DNA of 64,000 bases from Bog-532 sp963830385 (GCA_963830385.1 CAWHMD010000004.1:1-64000); one strand, 5' to 3'; counted from the first letter of the stretch, positions 45,042 to 54,114 are shown. Notes: generated from the sequence alone by a model not told the origin. Made by a program: numbers and translations.

Positions 45042-45446
45042 ATGAGGACGAGGCGCTCCGTCGTGGACTACGGGCTGGCCCGCCGGGCCACGCTCGCGTC
45101 CGTATACGCTGGTCACACCACCGTGACCGATGTCTGCGATGCGCATCCGTACCTGCTGCGCGCGGCCAAGTTCCACGGGGAGCCAACCGAAACCCGCTGC
45201 CCGATCTGCAAGAAGGCCAAGCTCACCCACGTCACCTACGTCTACGGGGACGAGCTCGGGCAGTACGAGGGCCGGGTCAAGCGCGGCCCGGAGCTGGATG
45301 AGATGGCCGCCGAATACGGCGAATTCCGGGTCTATGTGGTCGAAGTCTGCCAAAATTGCAGCTGGAACCATCTGGCGACGTCCTACGTTCTTGGCACGGG
45401 CGAGCCGCGGGTACGGCGTGGCCGTCGCGCGCGGACCGGTCAGTGA
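45042..45446 (+). CDS. DUF5318 zinc-ribbon protein
   Basis: 134 residues from ATG 45042. Two CxxC pairs, RCPICKKAKL and EVCQNCSWNHLATSY, would bind zinc. The start region RRSVVDYGLARRATLASVYA is characteristic. The gene is conserved beside padR–ino1 and the PBP gene in actinobacteria (order as in the mycobacterial Rv0046c–Rv0051 region). Function unknown. Confidence 0.88.
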   Translation: MRTRRSVVDYGLARRATLASVYAGHTTVTDVCDAHPYLLRAAKFHGEPTETRCPICKKAKLTHVTYVYGDELGQYEGRVKRGPELDEMAAEYGEFRVYVVEVCQNCSWNHLATSYVLGTGEPRVRRGRRARTGQ

Positions 45447-45705
45447 GCGTAATTAATCCGTCAGCTGGTTACCGCGGGGACCTGGCCCCGGGAAAAGCTA
45501 TTGTGAGCCGCGACGGTCGCAACGCACCGTAAGGTCGTTGCAGTAACGCGAGGTCCGGAATGTCACAGGAAGTGCACCGGAAGGCACGTTGGATCGCGAC
45601 GGTGCGATAGAGCGGACGTGCCAGCGGCGGCCGACTCCCGTGGGTACCGTTTAGTGTTCGGCGGTGCTGCCTAGCCGCCATCCGCTCAGCCAACAGCGAG
45701 GGTGT
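45447..45705 (+). other. leader region of the PBP gene
   Basis: 259 bp with no gene. It holds imperfect repeats (GCGACGGTCGCAACG, GCGACGGTGCGAT) and no recognised riboswitch. A promoter for the PBP gene is expected here but no convincing −35/−10 pair was picked. Confidence 0.35.
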
Positions 45706-48700
45706 GTGAGCAGCAGAAACGTCAGTCAGTCCTACCGGTCGCAGCCCGACGACGGCTGGAGCCGTAGTCCGGACTGGCCAGATCGTACCGGTGGCCAGCG
45801 CCGCCGCGATGACGGCTACCCGTCGTCAGGGTCAGCCGGTCCCAGGTTCGTGCCGACTGGCAACTATGCCCAGGACACCCACCGGCAGGCAGGCCGATCG
45901 GACCGGTACAGCGATGGTTACGGGCCCCGGTACGCCGGTCCGGGCGGCCGCGGACCCGGCGGGCGCGGGCCAGGCGGGCGAGGGCCCGGCGGCCGTGGCC
46001 CGGGCGGTGGCAACGGCGGCGGGGGCGGTCGGCGCGCGGCCACTGGTCCCGGCCGGAGCAAGGTCAAGGGCAGCTGGTGGCGGCACTGGACCTGGCGCAA
46101 GGCGATCGCGGTGCTCGCGATCGGTGCCGGTGCCTTCATCCTGCTGATCGTGGCGGGGATCAGCTTCGCCTACGCGACCACGGCGGTCCCCTCGGATGCC
46201 GCCCAGGCCGCGACCCAGCAGCAGTCGACCGTCTACTTCGGCGACGGCAAGACCACGGTCGGCACCTTCGGCAGCACCGACCGGCAGGTGCTGACCTACA
46301 ACGAGATCTCGCCCTACATGCGCGACGCGGTGGTGGCGGCCGAGGACCGGGGCTTCTACAACGAAGGCGGCGTGTCGCCCAAGGGCATCGTCCGCGCCGC
46401 CTACGAGGACGTGTTCAACAGCGGCGGCAGCGGCGGCTCGCTGCAGGGTGGCTCGACCATCACCCAGCAGTTCGTGCGCAACTACTACGCCAACATCGGG
46501 AGCCAGCAGACCGCGACCCGCAAGCTCAAGGAGATCTTCGTCTCGCTGAAGGTGGCCAAGGAGAAGTCCAAGGCCTGGATCCTGACCAACTACCTGAACA
46601 CCATCTACCTCGGTGAAGGCTCCTACGGGGTGGGGGCCGCGGCCCAGACCTACTTCGGCGAGCCCGCCTCCAAGCTCACGGTGGCGCAGGCCGCGATGAT
46701 CGCGGCCGTCATCCAGAGCCCCAGCTACTACCCGACCCCGGCCGGTCACGCGGCCCTGGTCTCCCGCTGGCACTACGTGCTGACCGGCCTGGTCGACATG
46801 GGCGACCTGACCGCCCAGCAGGCCGCCGCCGAGAAGTTCCCGGCCGTGCTCAGCGCTCAGGATCAGCACACCGGCTCATCCCCGTACGACCAGTACCTCC
46901 TCGGCCTGGTCAAGAACGAGCTGGAAGCGACCTACCACTACACGCCGGCCGAGATCGACAACGACGGGCTGCACATCACCACCACCGTCAGCAAGCACAT
47001 GATGGACCGGCTCTACTCAGCGGTGAACACCAACGTGAAGCAGATGGCCGCCGACGGCGGGGCGCTGCCCTCCTACGCCCTGATCGGCGCGGAGCTGCAG
47101 AACCCGCAGAACGGGGCGATCATCGCCTTCTACGGCGGCGTCGGCGCGAACACGCCCGCCAAACAGTGTCACTTCTGTCAGGACAACACCGTGCTCAGCC
47201 GCGAGCAGGTGGGCTCCTCGTTCAAGCCGTACGTGCTGGCCACCGCGGTCCAGCAGGGCATGAACGTGCAGACCACCCAGCTGGACGGGTACAGCCCGCT
47301 GTGGATCCCGCCGGCCACCGAGCCGAACACGCCAGCGGCCCGCTCGGCGGACCAGGCCGTACCGGAATCGGCCAAGGAAACGAACGACAGCAACGAGAGC
47401 TTCGGCCCGATGAGCGTGGCCCAGGCCGAGGCGCAGTCGTCCAACACCGCGTTCACCGACCTCATCCACCGGGTCGGCACCCAGAACGTGGTCAACACGG
47501 CCAAGCAGTTCGGGGTGAACGCCTCATCCCTGCGCGAGGGCGGCTCCGGGCTTCAGGGCACCGTCGGCGAGGTCGGTATGGCCCTGGGCATCGACTCGCT
47601 GTCGGTCAACGAGCAGGACACCATGCTGGCCACGCTGGACGACAACGGCACCTACCACGCGGCCCACGTCATCCAGCAGATCACTCAGGGCACGGTGGCC
47701 AAGCCGGCCCTGGTGAAGTCCAATCAGGTGCTGACCCCCGCCCAGGACTCGCAGGTCCAGTACGCGATGTCGTTCGACACGGTGAACGGCACCGGTACCG
47801 CCGCGGCCATGAGCGACGGCCGGCCGATCATCGCCAAGACCGGCACCACCGACAACGCCCAGTCCGCGTTCTTCATCGGCGCGATCCCGCAGTACGCGCT
47901 GTCGGTCGGCATCTTCACCGAGAACCAGAGTGACAAGACGACGGAGACGCTGAACAACCTGGGCGGCAACGTCGGCGGTGGTTTCGGTGGCTACTGGCCG
48001 GCCCGCATCTGGAACACGTTCGCCGAGAACGAGTGGTCCTCGCTGCCGATCCAGCAGTTCCCGACCCCGCAGTTCGGCGGCCAGACGTGGAACATGTTCG
48101 GTGCCGCCGGGGTGCCCGCGGCGACGCCCGCTCCCACCAAGAGCGCCACCAAGCAGGCCACCCAGCCGAGCCAGCCGGCCCAGCCCTCGCAGCCGGCGGG
48201 CTTCCAGCCGAGCCAGCAGCCCTCGGCCAATCCCCAGCCGTCCGGGGCCAACCCGGGCGGTACGGGTAACGGCGCCGGCGGGGGTGGCGGCGGCGGGACC
48301 GGAGGGGGGCCGCGGCCAGAGCGGCAACGCGCTGAGAGGCGCGGCGCTGGCCCTGCCGCTCGGCCCGCTGAGCTGGCGATGGTCGCGGCGGCGGAGACGG
48401 AAGCGTCGCTGAGCATGCCCGATGCTTCCGCGGGGGCGGCGGGACGATCCGCCAGATCGGTAGCCCTGCTCGCCGGGAGCACCAGCGTCCTGGTCGGCGC
48501 CGCGTTGCTGGGAGCCGTGCTCGCGTTCCTGGAGAAGGTGCCGTGCCGGGCCGGGGCCTGGAACAGCTACGCCAGGCAGTTCCAGGATGCCTGCTACACC
48601 GACATCTACCCGCTCTACTACAACGAGGGGCTCAACGCGGGCAAGGTGCCCTACACCGGGCACCACGTCGAGTACCCGGTGCTGATCGGCGGGGCCATGC

Positions 48701-49800
48701 AGGCCGTCGCCTGGCTGGTCCACCCGATCGCCGACCCGTACGTCCGCGGCCGTGAGTTCTTCGACATCACGGTCATCCTGCTGATCATCTGCGCGGTGGC
48801 CGGGGTGGTGGCCACCGCGCAGGCGGCCGGCCCGGCCCGGCGCTGGGCCGCGCTGCTGGTGGCGCTGGCTCCCGGGCTGGTGCTGTCGGCCTTCGTCAAC
48901 TGGGACCTGATCGCGATGGCGCTGGCCGCCGGGACCCTGGCGGCCTGGGCAGCCCGCCGCAACGTGATCGCCGGGGTGCTGGCGGGCCTGGCGGTGGCGA
49001 CCAAGTTCTACCCGCTGATCTTCTTCGGCCCGCTGTTGCTGCTGTGCCTGCGAGCAGGCCGGATGCGGGATTTCTGGGTCACGTTCAGCTCCGCCACCGC
49101 GGCCTGGCTGGCCGTGAACGTGCCGGTCATCATCGTGGCGCCGTCGGGCTGGGCCACCTTTTACCAGTTCAGCAAGACCAGGCCGGCCGACTGGGGCTCG
49201 ATCTGGTACCTGTTCGAGCACTTCGATATCCCCGTGCTCGGCCTCACCGGTACCGGCACCTTGAACCTGATGACCGCGGTCGGGCTCGTGATCGGCTGCC
49301 TGGCCATCGCGCTGCTGGCGCTGGCCGCCCCGCGCCGTCCCCGGCTGCCTCAGCTCTGCTTCCTGGTGCTGGCCGTGTTCCTGATGACCAACAAGGTGTG
49401 GTCCCCGCAGTACGTGATCTGGCTGGTGCCGTTCGCGGTGCTGGCCCGGCCCCGGTTCTGGCCCTACGTGCTGTGGCAGCTGGCCGAGGTCGGCTATTTC
49501 TTCGCGATCTGGGGTTATCTCATCTTCGTCTACCGCAACGGCGCGGTCATCCCCGGCTACAACGGCATCAGCACCGGCTGGTACTTCGCGGCCCTGCTGC
49601 TGCGGTTCGGCACGGTCGCGCTGCTCTGTGGCTACGTGGTCCGCGACATCCTGCGGCCGGACCGCGACGTGGTCCGCCTGGACGGCGAGGATGACCCGGC
49701 CGGCGGTGTGCTGGCCGGCGCACCCGACCGGTTCGTGCTGCGGCTGCGGCGCGCGCCGGCCGCGCCGTCCATGGTCAGCGCGCGGCCAGGTGGTCCCTGA
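45706..49800 (+). CDS. bifunctional class A penicillin-binding protein read in frame into a GT87 membrane protein
   Basis: 1364 residues from GTG 45706 (GCGAGGG upstream). Residues 1–130 are cytoplasmic with repeated GGRGPGG units. A helix at about 134–156 is followed by a GT51 glycosyltransferase (AVVAAEDRGFYNEGGVSPKG, Glu213 catalytic) and a transpeptidase with SSFK at 504–507, SSN at 578–580 and KTG at 711–713. After a Pro/Gln/Gly-rich tail to ~875 the same frame continues into a GT87-like multi-helix protein (from about residue 892). In related actinobacteria these are two separate genes, so either this is a fusion or a base has been gained or lost in the G-run near 48270–48320. Confidence 0.8.
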   Translation: MSSRNVSQSYRSQPDDGWSRSPDWPDRTGGQRRRDDGYPSSGSAGPRFVPTGNYAQDTHRQAGRSDRYSDGYGPRYAGPGGRGPGGRGPGGRGPGGRGPGGGNGGGGGRRAATGPGRSKVKGSWWRHWTWRKAIAVLAIGAGAFILLIVAGISFAYATTAVPSDAAQAATQQQSTVYFGDGKTTVGTFGSTDRQVLTYNEISPYMRDAVVAAEDRGFYNEGGVSPKGIVRAAYEDVFNSGGSGGSLQGGSTITQQFVRNYYANIGSQQTATRKLKEIFVSLKVAKEKSKAWILTNYLNTIYLGEGSYGVGAAAQTYFGEPASKLTVAQAAMIAAVIQSPSYYPTPAGHAALVSRWHYVLTGLVDMGDLTAQQAAAEKFPAVLSAQDQHTGSSPYDQYLLGLVKNELEATYHYTPAEIDNDGLHITTTVSKHMMDRLYSAVNTNVKQMAADGGALPSYALIGAELQNPQNGAIIAFYGGVGANTPAKQCHFCQDNTVLSREQVGSSFKPYVLATAVQQGMNVQTTQLDGYSPLWIPPATEPNTPAARSADQAVPESAKETNDSNESFGPMSVAQAEAQSSNTAFTDLIHRVGTQNVVNTAKQFGVNASSLREGGSGLQGTVGEVGMALGIDSLSVNEQDTMLATLDDNGTYHAAHVIQQITQGTVAKPALVKSNQVLTPAQDSQVQYAMSFDTVNGTGTAAAMSDGRPIIAKTGTTDNAQSAFFIGAIPQYALSVGIFTENQSDKTTETLNNLGGNVGGGFGGYWPARIWNTFAENEWSSLPIQQFPTPQFGGQTWNMFGAAGVPAATPAPTKSATKQATQPSQPAQPSQPAGFQPSQQPSANPQPSGANPGGTGNGAGGGGGGGTGGGPRPERQRAERRGAGPAARPAELAMVAAAETEASLSMPDASAGAAGRSARSVALLAGSTSVLVGAALLGAVLAFLEKVPCRAGAWNSYARQFQDACYTDIYPLYYNEGLNAGKVPYTGHHVEYPVLIGGAMQAVAWLVHPIADPYVRGREFFDITVILLIICAVAGVVATAQAAGPARRWAALLVALAPGLVLSAFVNWDLIAMALAAGTLAAWAARRNVIAGVLAGLAVATKFYPLIFFGPLLLLCLRAGRMRDFWVTFSSATAAWLAVNVPVIIVAPSGWATFYQFSKTRPADWGSIWYLFEHFDIPVLGLTGTGTLNLMTAVGLVIGCLAIALLALAAPRRPRLPQLCFLVLAVFLMTNKVWSPQYVIWLVPFAVLARPRFWPYVLWQLAEVGYFFAIWGYLIFVYRNGAVIPGYNGISTGWYFAALLLRFGTVALLCGYVVRDILRPDRDVVRLDGEDDPAGGVLAGAPDRFVLRLRRAPAAPSMVSARPGGP
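48379..49800 (+). other. GT87/DUF2029 glycosyltransferase-like part of the PBP frame (possible separate gene)
   Basis: From ATG 48379 (or ATG 48415, preceded by GGAAG) the frame encodes about 460–473 residues with roughly 10 helices (LLAGSTSVLVGAALLGAVLA, LLVALAPGLVLSAFVNWDLI, VLAVFLMTNKVWSPQYVIWL). AFVNWDLIAMALAAG and KFYPLIFFGPLLL are typical of GT87 polyprenyl-phosphate-sugar mannosyltransferases. The +2 frame has a TGA at 48333–48335 and the +1 frame closes at about 48412, where a separate PBP stop could have been. Only the continuous frame is certain. Confidence 0.7.
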
Positions 49801-50581
49801 GCCAGCGCACGTCGCCGGCCAGGCTGCCGTCGGTGTCGGGGGTCTCGCACACCACCGGGGCGCCGGCCGCCCGTACCACCCCGAGGATCAGCTCCGGGTC
49901 GATGGTGCCGTCGGTCAGGTTCGCGTGCCGGTCCCGGCTGGAGCCGAACGGATCGCGCGAGTTGTTGCAGTGCACCAGGTCGATCCGGCCGGTGATCGCC
50001 TTGATCTTGTCCACCACGTCGGCCAGGTCGAGCCCGGCCGAGTTGGCGTGGCAGGTGTCCAGGCAGAACCCGACCTGCCCATCGCCCTCACCGCCGGAGA
50101 TCCCGGCCGTCACCGCGTCCCACAGGCGGCCGATGGCGTCCAGCGTCCTGGCCATCGCGTTGGTCCCGCCCGCGGTGTTCTCGATCAGCAGCGGGATCGG
50201 CCGCTCGACCCGCTCCATCACCTTCTGCCAGTTCGCGTAGCCCTCGGCCGGGTCGACGCCGTTGTTCACGTGCCCGCCGTGCACGATCAGGCCCTTGGCC
50301 CCGACCGACGCGGCCGCCTCGAGCTGCTGGGTCAGAATCTTCCGGCTGGGGATCCGGATCCGGTTGTTGGTGGTCGCCACGTTGACCACGTACGGCGCGT
50401 GAATATAAGCATCTGTGCCCGCCGCCGCGAACGCCGCCTTGAGGTCGTCCGGGTCGCCCGGGACGACCGGTCCCTTCCAGCCCTGCGGATCCCCGAGGAA
50501 GTACTGCACCGCGTCGGCGCCGCGCGCGGTCGCCTGGCCGAGCGGGTCGGGCTCGTCGATGTGCACACCGATACGCACCAT
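49775..50581 (-). CDS. nfo: deoxyribonuclease IV (AP endonuclease)
   Basis: 268 residues. VRIGVHIDEPDPLGQATARG, YIHAPYVVNVATTNNRIRIP, GLIVHGGHVNN, IPLLIENTAGG, GFCLDTCHANSAG and LVHCNNSRDPFGSSRDRHAN are the TIM-barrel metal-ligand segments of endonuclease IV. It cleaves DNA at abasic sites. Its 3' end overlaps the convergent PBP–GT87 frame by 26 bp. Confidence 0.92.
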   Translation of the reverse strand: MVRIGVHIDEPDPLGQATARGADAVQYFLGDPQGWKGPVVPGDPDDLKAAFAAAGTDAYIHAPYVVNVATTNNRIRIPSRKILTQQLEAAASVGAKGLIVHGGHVNNGVDPAEGYANWQKVMERVERPIPLLIENTAGGTNAMARTLDAIGRLWDAVTAGISGGEGDGQVGFCLDTCHANSAGLDLADVVDKIKAITGRIDLVHCNNSRDPFGSSRDRHANLTDGTIDPELILGVVRAAGAPVVCETPDTDGSLAGDVRWLRDHLAAR

Positions 50582-50595
50582 GACCCGAGCCTAAT

Positions 50596-50631
50596 GGGCG
50601 TAGCCCCCGGGGGGCCTGGGGGCTTACGCCC
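50596..50631 (-). terminator. terminator-like hairpin after the 51077 membrane gene
   Basis: GGGCGTAGCCCCC (50596–50608) pairs with GGGGGCTTACGCCC (50618–50631) except for one bulged base. It lies 38 bp after the stop of the leftward small membrane protein gene and just before nfo. Confidence 0.6.
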
Positions 50632-50669
50632 CCGAGGCCAACACCGTCCAGCGGCCGGTGGTGTCAGAC

Positions 50670-51077
50670 TCAGCCGGAGAAGCCGCCCGCGGCCAGGCCG
50701 AGGACACCCCCGACGAACCCGGCGATCATCCCGGTGACGATGATGATGCGCTCGTTCCTGGTGCTCGAGATCATCTGGAAATAAAAGCCGATGACCAGCG
50801 AGAGTGCGCCGGTGACGGTGGCGATCACGTGCAGGGCGGCCGGCGCCGACGGCGCGTTCCGGACCACCATGCCCAGCACGAACGACACCAGACCGAGCAC
50901 GATCGTCACTCCGGCCGCCGCGGCCAGGACCACCGTGCCGGTGCCGTGCATGCTGAACGGCGACGGCTGCTCCCCGGTCTGCTCCGTCCCTGGCGTTCTG
51001 GTGTCCGCCACGTCCGCCACCTCCAACTCGGGACCTCCCCGCACCTGCTGATCCCGATTCTTCCCCCGCCAGGTCAC
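50670..51077 (-). CDS. small membrane protein
   Basis: 135 residues from GTG 51077, with GGAGGTG 11 bases upstream; the open frame extends further but without a good site. A charged N-terminal tail of ~45 residues is followed by three helices: GTGTVVLAAAAGVTIVLGLV, ALHVIATVTGALSLVIGFYF and IIIVTGMIAGFVGGVLGLAA. I do not recognise the family. It lies upstream of the rpsF operon on the opposite strand; the mycobacterial order has a comparable membrane gene here. Confidence 0.7.
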   Translation of the reverse strand: MTWRGKNRDQQVRGGPELEVADVADTRTPGTEQTGEQPSPFSMHGTGTVVLAAAAGVTIVLGLVSFVLGMVVRNAPSAPAALHVIATVTGALSLVIGFYFQMISSTRNERIIIVTGMIAGFVGGVLGLAAGGFSG

Positions 51078-51298
51078 AGAATCACCCCCACCTCCATGAC
51101 TAGCCGGTAGCGGATGAGATGTGCCCGCATAGTGGTTATGACCTGCAGCGGCGGCGATGCGGCCCGGAATGTCGGTGGCCCACGGTAAGCTGGCCGCGCT
51201 GTGAGATTGACGGAGGGCCATCCGGAGCCACCGTTCTCCAGCTCCTCCTGTCACGGAGAGACCGTGACCGCGCAGTCCAGAGGAGGCAAGGATCGCGC

Positions 51299-51589
51299 AT
51301 GCGTAACTACGAGATGATGATCATTCTCGACCCGACCCTCGAGGAGCGGACCGTACAGCCGTCCCTCGAGCAGTTTCTCCAGATCGTTCCCACTGGTGGG
51401 GGCAAGGTGGAGAAGCTGGACATCTGGGGGAGGCGCCGCCTCGCCTACGACATCGACAAGCGGGCCGAGGGGATCTACGCGGTGGTCGACCTGACCGCCG
51501 AGCCCGACACGGTCCGGGAGCTGGACCGTCAGCTCAACCTCAACGAAGCCGTGCTCCGCACCAAGGTCGTGCGGCCGCAGGTCCACTGA
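51299..51589 (+). CDS. rpsF: 30S ribosomal protein S6
   Basis: 96 residues, ATG 51299 with AGAGGAGG about 13 bases upstream. MRNYEMMIILDPTLEERTVQ, KLDIWGRRRLAYDIDKRAEG and VLRTKVVRP are S6 hallmarks. It binds 16S rRNA with S18. First gene of rpsF–ssb–rpsR–rplI. A 220-bp upstream gap should contain the operon promoter. Confidence 0.98.
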   Translation: MRNYEMMIILDPTLEERTVQPSLEQFLQIVPTGGGKVEKLDIWGRRRLAYDIDKRAEGIYAVVDLTAEPDTVRELDRQLNLNEAVLRTKVVRPQVH

Positions 51590-51643
51590 CCGGGGCACAG
51601 CGACCCATCCGCACGAGCACTACGCCAGGACCGGGAGAGCCCG

Positions 51644-52180
51644 ATGGCAGCAGGAGACACCCAGATCACGATCGCGGGCAACCTCGTTGACGACCCCGAA
51701 CTTCGTTTCACGCCGTCCGGTCAGCCGGTCGCGCGCTTCCGCGTGGCCTCGACGCCGCGCTTCCGCGACAACGCCAGCGGCGAGTGGAAGGACGGCGACA
51801 GCCTGTTCCTGACCTGCAACGTCTGGCGGCAGGCGGCCGAGAACGTGGCCGAGAGCCTGCAGCGGGGCATGCGCGTCATCGTTCAGGGACGGCTGCGTCA
51901 GCGGTCGTACGAGACCAAGGAAGGCGAGAAGCGCACCGTCTACGAAGTCGAGGTCGACGACGTGGGCCCGTCGCTCCGCAACGCCTCAGCGAAGGTAGCC
52001 AAGGTCAGCCGGTCCGGAGGCGGATTCGGCGGCGGCCAGGGCGGCCAGAGCTACGGCGGTGGCGGCGGCGGCAACGGATCCGGCGGTTCCTCTGGCGGCG
52101 GCGGCGGTGGTGGCCGGGCCGAGGCTGACCCCTGGGCCACCTCGGACGCCGGCGGGTTCTCCGACGAGCCGCCGTTCTAG
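51644..52180 (+). CDS. ssb: single-stranded DNA-binding protein
   Basis: 178 residues. The OB fold spans 1–115 (ITIAGNLVDDPELRFTPSGQ, FLTCNVWRQAAENVAESLQR, VIVQGRLRQRSYETKEGEKR). A Gly-rich linker (about 120–160) ends in the acidic tip DAGGFSDEPPF that recruits partner proteins. It coats single-stranded DNA during replication and repair. Second gene of the S6 operon, 54 bp after rpsF. Confidence 0.97.
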   Translation: MAAGDTQITIAGNLVDDPELRFTPSGQPVARFRVASTPRFRDNASGEWKDGDSLFLTCNVWRQAAENVAESLQRGMRVIVQGRLRQRSYETKEGEKRTVYEVEVDDVGPSLRNASAKVAKVSRSGGGFGGGQGGQSYGGGGGGNGSGGSSGGGGGGGRAEADPWATSDAGGFSDEPPF

Positions 52181-52265
52181 CCGTTCCGGCCGGGGCCACG
52201 GCCCCATCTCATTACCCATACCGACCATCCCCGCCTCGGGCGGGGCTCTGAACAGGAGCACCACG

Positions 52266-52502
52266 ATGGCCAAGCCACCGATTCGCAAGCCAAAGAAGAA
52301 GGTCTGCGTTTTCTGCCAGGAGAAGATCTCCTACGTGGATTACAAGGACACCGGTCTGCTGCGGAAGTTCATTTCCGACCGCGGCAAGATCCGCGCACGC
52401 CGGGTCACCGGTAACTGCACGCAGCACCAGCGGGACGTCGCCACGGCGATCAAGAACGCCCGCGAGATGGCGCTGCTGCCCTACACGAGCACGGCTCGCT
52501 GA
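52266..52502 (+). CDS. rpsR: 30S ribosomal protein S18 (zinc-binding form)
   Basis: 78 residues. KKVCVFCQEKISYVDYKDT and RRVTGNCTQHQRDVATAIKN show the CxxC and C-x3-H of the zinc-containing (C+) S18 form. Start ATG 52266 has AACAGGAGC nine bases upstream. It pairs with S6 on the small subunit. It lies 85 bp after ssb and 20 bp before rplI. Confidence 0.97.
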   Translation: MAKPPIRKPKKKVCVFCQEKISYVDYKDTGLLRKFISDRGKIRARRVTGNCTQHQRDVATAIKNAREMALLPYTSTAR

Positions 52503-52522
52503 GTCCGGGGGAGGTAAACGAC

Positions 52523-52984
52523 ATGAGCAGGACGCCAATGAAGCTCATCCTCACCCAGGAGGTCAGCGGCCTCGGAGCCCCCGGTGACGTCGTCGACGTC
52601 GCCGCCGGCTACGGGCGCAACTACCTGATCCCGCGCGGGTTCGCCATGCAGTGGACCCGGGGCGCCGAGAAGCAGGTCGAGCTGATCCGCCGGGCCCGTT
52701 CGGTCCGCGAGATCCGCAGCCTGGACGACGCCAAGGTCGCCGCCGGCGAGCTGGCGAGCCTCCGGGTGCGCCTGCCCCGGCGGGCCGGCGCCAACGGCCG
52801 CCTGTTCGGCTCGGTCGGCCCGTCCGACATCGCCGACGCGGTCCGCGCGGCCGGCGGCCCGGAGCTCGACCGCCGTCGCATCGAAGTCCCCGACCCGATC
52901 AAGACCGCCGGGACCCACCAGGTCCGGGTGCGTCTCCACCCCGAAGTCACCGCCACCATCGACCTCGAGGTCGTCGCGGCCTGA
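52523..52984 (+). CDS. rplI: 50S ribosomal protein L9
   Basis: 153 residues from ATG 52523 (GGGGGAGGT upstream). MKLILTQEVSGLGAPGDVVD and VAAGYGRNYLIPRGFAMQWT are the L9 N-domain signature; a connecting helix leads to the C-terminal domain (KTAGTHQVRVRLHPEVTATI). L9 binds 23S rRNA at the base of the L1 stalk. Last gene of the operon, followed by a strong terminator. Confidence 0.97.
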   Translation: MSRTPMKLILTQEVSGLGAPGDVVDVAAGYGRNYLIPRGFAMQWTRGAEKQVELIRRARSVREIRSLDDAKVAAGELASLRVRLPRRAGANGRLFGSVGPSDIADAVRAAGGPELDRRRIEVPDPIKTAGTHQVRVRLHPEVTATIDLEVVAA

Positions 52985-53010
52985 CCAAGGACCCTGGGTC
53001 ACCAACGCAG

Positions 53011-53048
53011 CGGCCGCGCCTCAGGACACTCCGTCCGAGGCGCGGCCG
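53011..53048 (+). terminator. terminator of the rpsF–rplI operon
   Basis: CGGCCGCGCCTC (53011–53022) and GAGGCGCGGCCG (53037–53048) form a perfect 12-bp stem, extended inwards by GGAC/GTCC, 27 bp after the rplI stop. TTCCGTCT follows. Confidence 0.85.
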
Positions 53049-53534
53049 TTCCGTCTGCCCGGGGCCCGCGTGCCCCAGGAGTCCCACCGTCTACTCCAGT
53101 CCCAGGGGCCAGGGGCGCCGCGCATTATCCGGGCCGGCTCCTCCAGCCTCAACGGTGCTGCGCATCTCGCTGCGCGAGACACGCCTTCGGCGTGCCGTTG
53201 ACCCTAGAGACCTCGGCCGGCCCGGCGGGCCGTTTCACGGCCGGGCCAAGGCCCGGCCCGCCGCGCGCGGCGCCCCCTCACACCCAGCGCGCTCCACCAG
53301 CCCCGGGCACCCCCCATCAGCCCTGGGTGCCCCAGCAGCGGGCGCAGGGCAACGATGACCCAGGTGTCCCGGCGCCGCCGCCCAGCGCGCTGCCCTTGCC
53401 GGTCCGGTTCACCACCGGGTCGATGGCGCCAGCGGTCCGGCCAGGCCGGTACGGTGGCGCCGTCCACCCCGTGTGTGCCCAGCACCAGGCACCACACCAG
53501 GCCCACCGGCCCGTCGCGTCTCGCACGCCGCGGC
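53049..53534 (+). other. intergenic region, no gene recognised
   Basis: About 490 bp with open frames on both strands that encode only Pro/Arg/Ala-rich sequence. A perfect hairpin GGCCGGGCC/GGCCCGGCC lies at 53239–53258. Nothing else is recognised. Confidence 0.4.
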
Positions 53535-53807
53535 TCACTGTGCGCCCATTGGCGCCTTCGGGCGTGTTGGAGCGCGCCCGTTGGCGCCTTTGGGCGTGTG
53601 ATTACGCGCTGGGCTACTCGCGCGGCGGGGGTGCTCGTAGGCGGCGCGCAGGCGGGCCACTTCGGGGTCGAGGTCGGCCAGCATGGCCCAGATGGCGGCG
53701 ACCCGGGTACTCAGCTCCTGGGCCGCCAGCCCGGTCTCCGCGTCCTCGGCCAGCTGGTCAATTGCGCTGATGACCTGGGAGATCGCCCCGTCCTCGATCG
53801 AACACAC
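53535..53807 (-). CDS. small hypothetical protein
   Basis: 90 residues from GTG 53807 (VCSIEDGAISQVISAIDQLA). Residues 1–60 look like a real helical protein (AEDAETGLAAQELSTRVAAI, WAMLADLDPEVARLRAAYEH). The last ~25 are encoded by the 26-bp repeats at 53542–53599 (TPKGANGRAPTRPKAPMGAQ) and look like an extension acquired from repeats. Function unknown; it could be a regulator or toxin-antitoxin-like small protein, with no support for either. Confidence 0.45.
   Translation of the reverse strand: MCSIEDGAISQVISAIDQLAEDAETGLAAQELSTRVAAIWAMLADLDPEVARLRAAYEHPRRASSPARNHTPKGANGRAPTRPKAPMGAQ
53542..53599. repeat. two 26-bp direct repeats
   Basis: GCGCCCATTGGCGCCTTCGG then GCGTGT-type end (53542–53567) and GCGCCCGTTGGCGCCTTTGG with the same end (53574–53599); they differ at 2 positions and repeat with a 32-bp period. 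They encode the C-terminus of the small protein above. Confidence 0.75.
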
Positions 53808-54114
53808 GCTCGGATCCTAGCGGCGGCCGGTGACAAGACACGCCGGCATCGCGCCAATCTCCCGGTCAGTTCAGATGGTCTCCCATGACTCCCAGGATCG
53901 GCTCCTCGCCCCCGAACTCCGGCGCTCATCTCCCCGCCGCTCCGTGGGCCGCCTGCGGCGGTCACGGCCCTCCAGACCGCCACCCGCGACAAGCACCACC
54001 ACCCCTCCCACAAGCCCCGGATCACCCTTTTCAATATCCAATTCTCTGCCCGGACGGTGACCGGGACGGGATAGCGACCGTACGGGCGGTCACCGGTACG
54101 GCGGGGGTACTGCC

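Noticed and set aside
45447..45705. possible c-di-AMP (ydaO) riboswitch upstream of the PBP gene
   Set aside because: The conserved ydaO core motifs could not be found by eye.
51078..51298. S6:S18 autoregulatory leader upstream of rpsF
   Set aside because: Region is plausible but the paired CCG bulge motif could not be shown convincingly.
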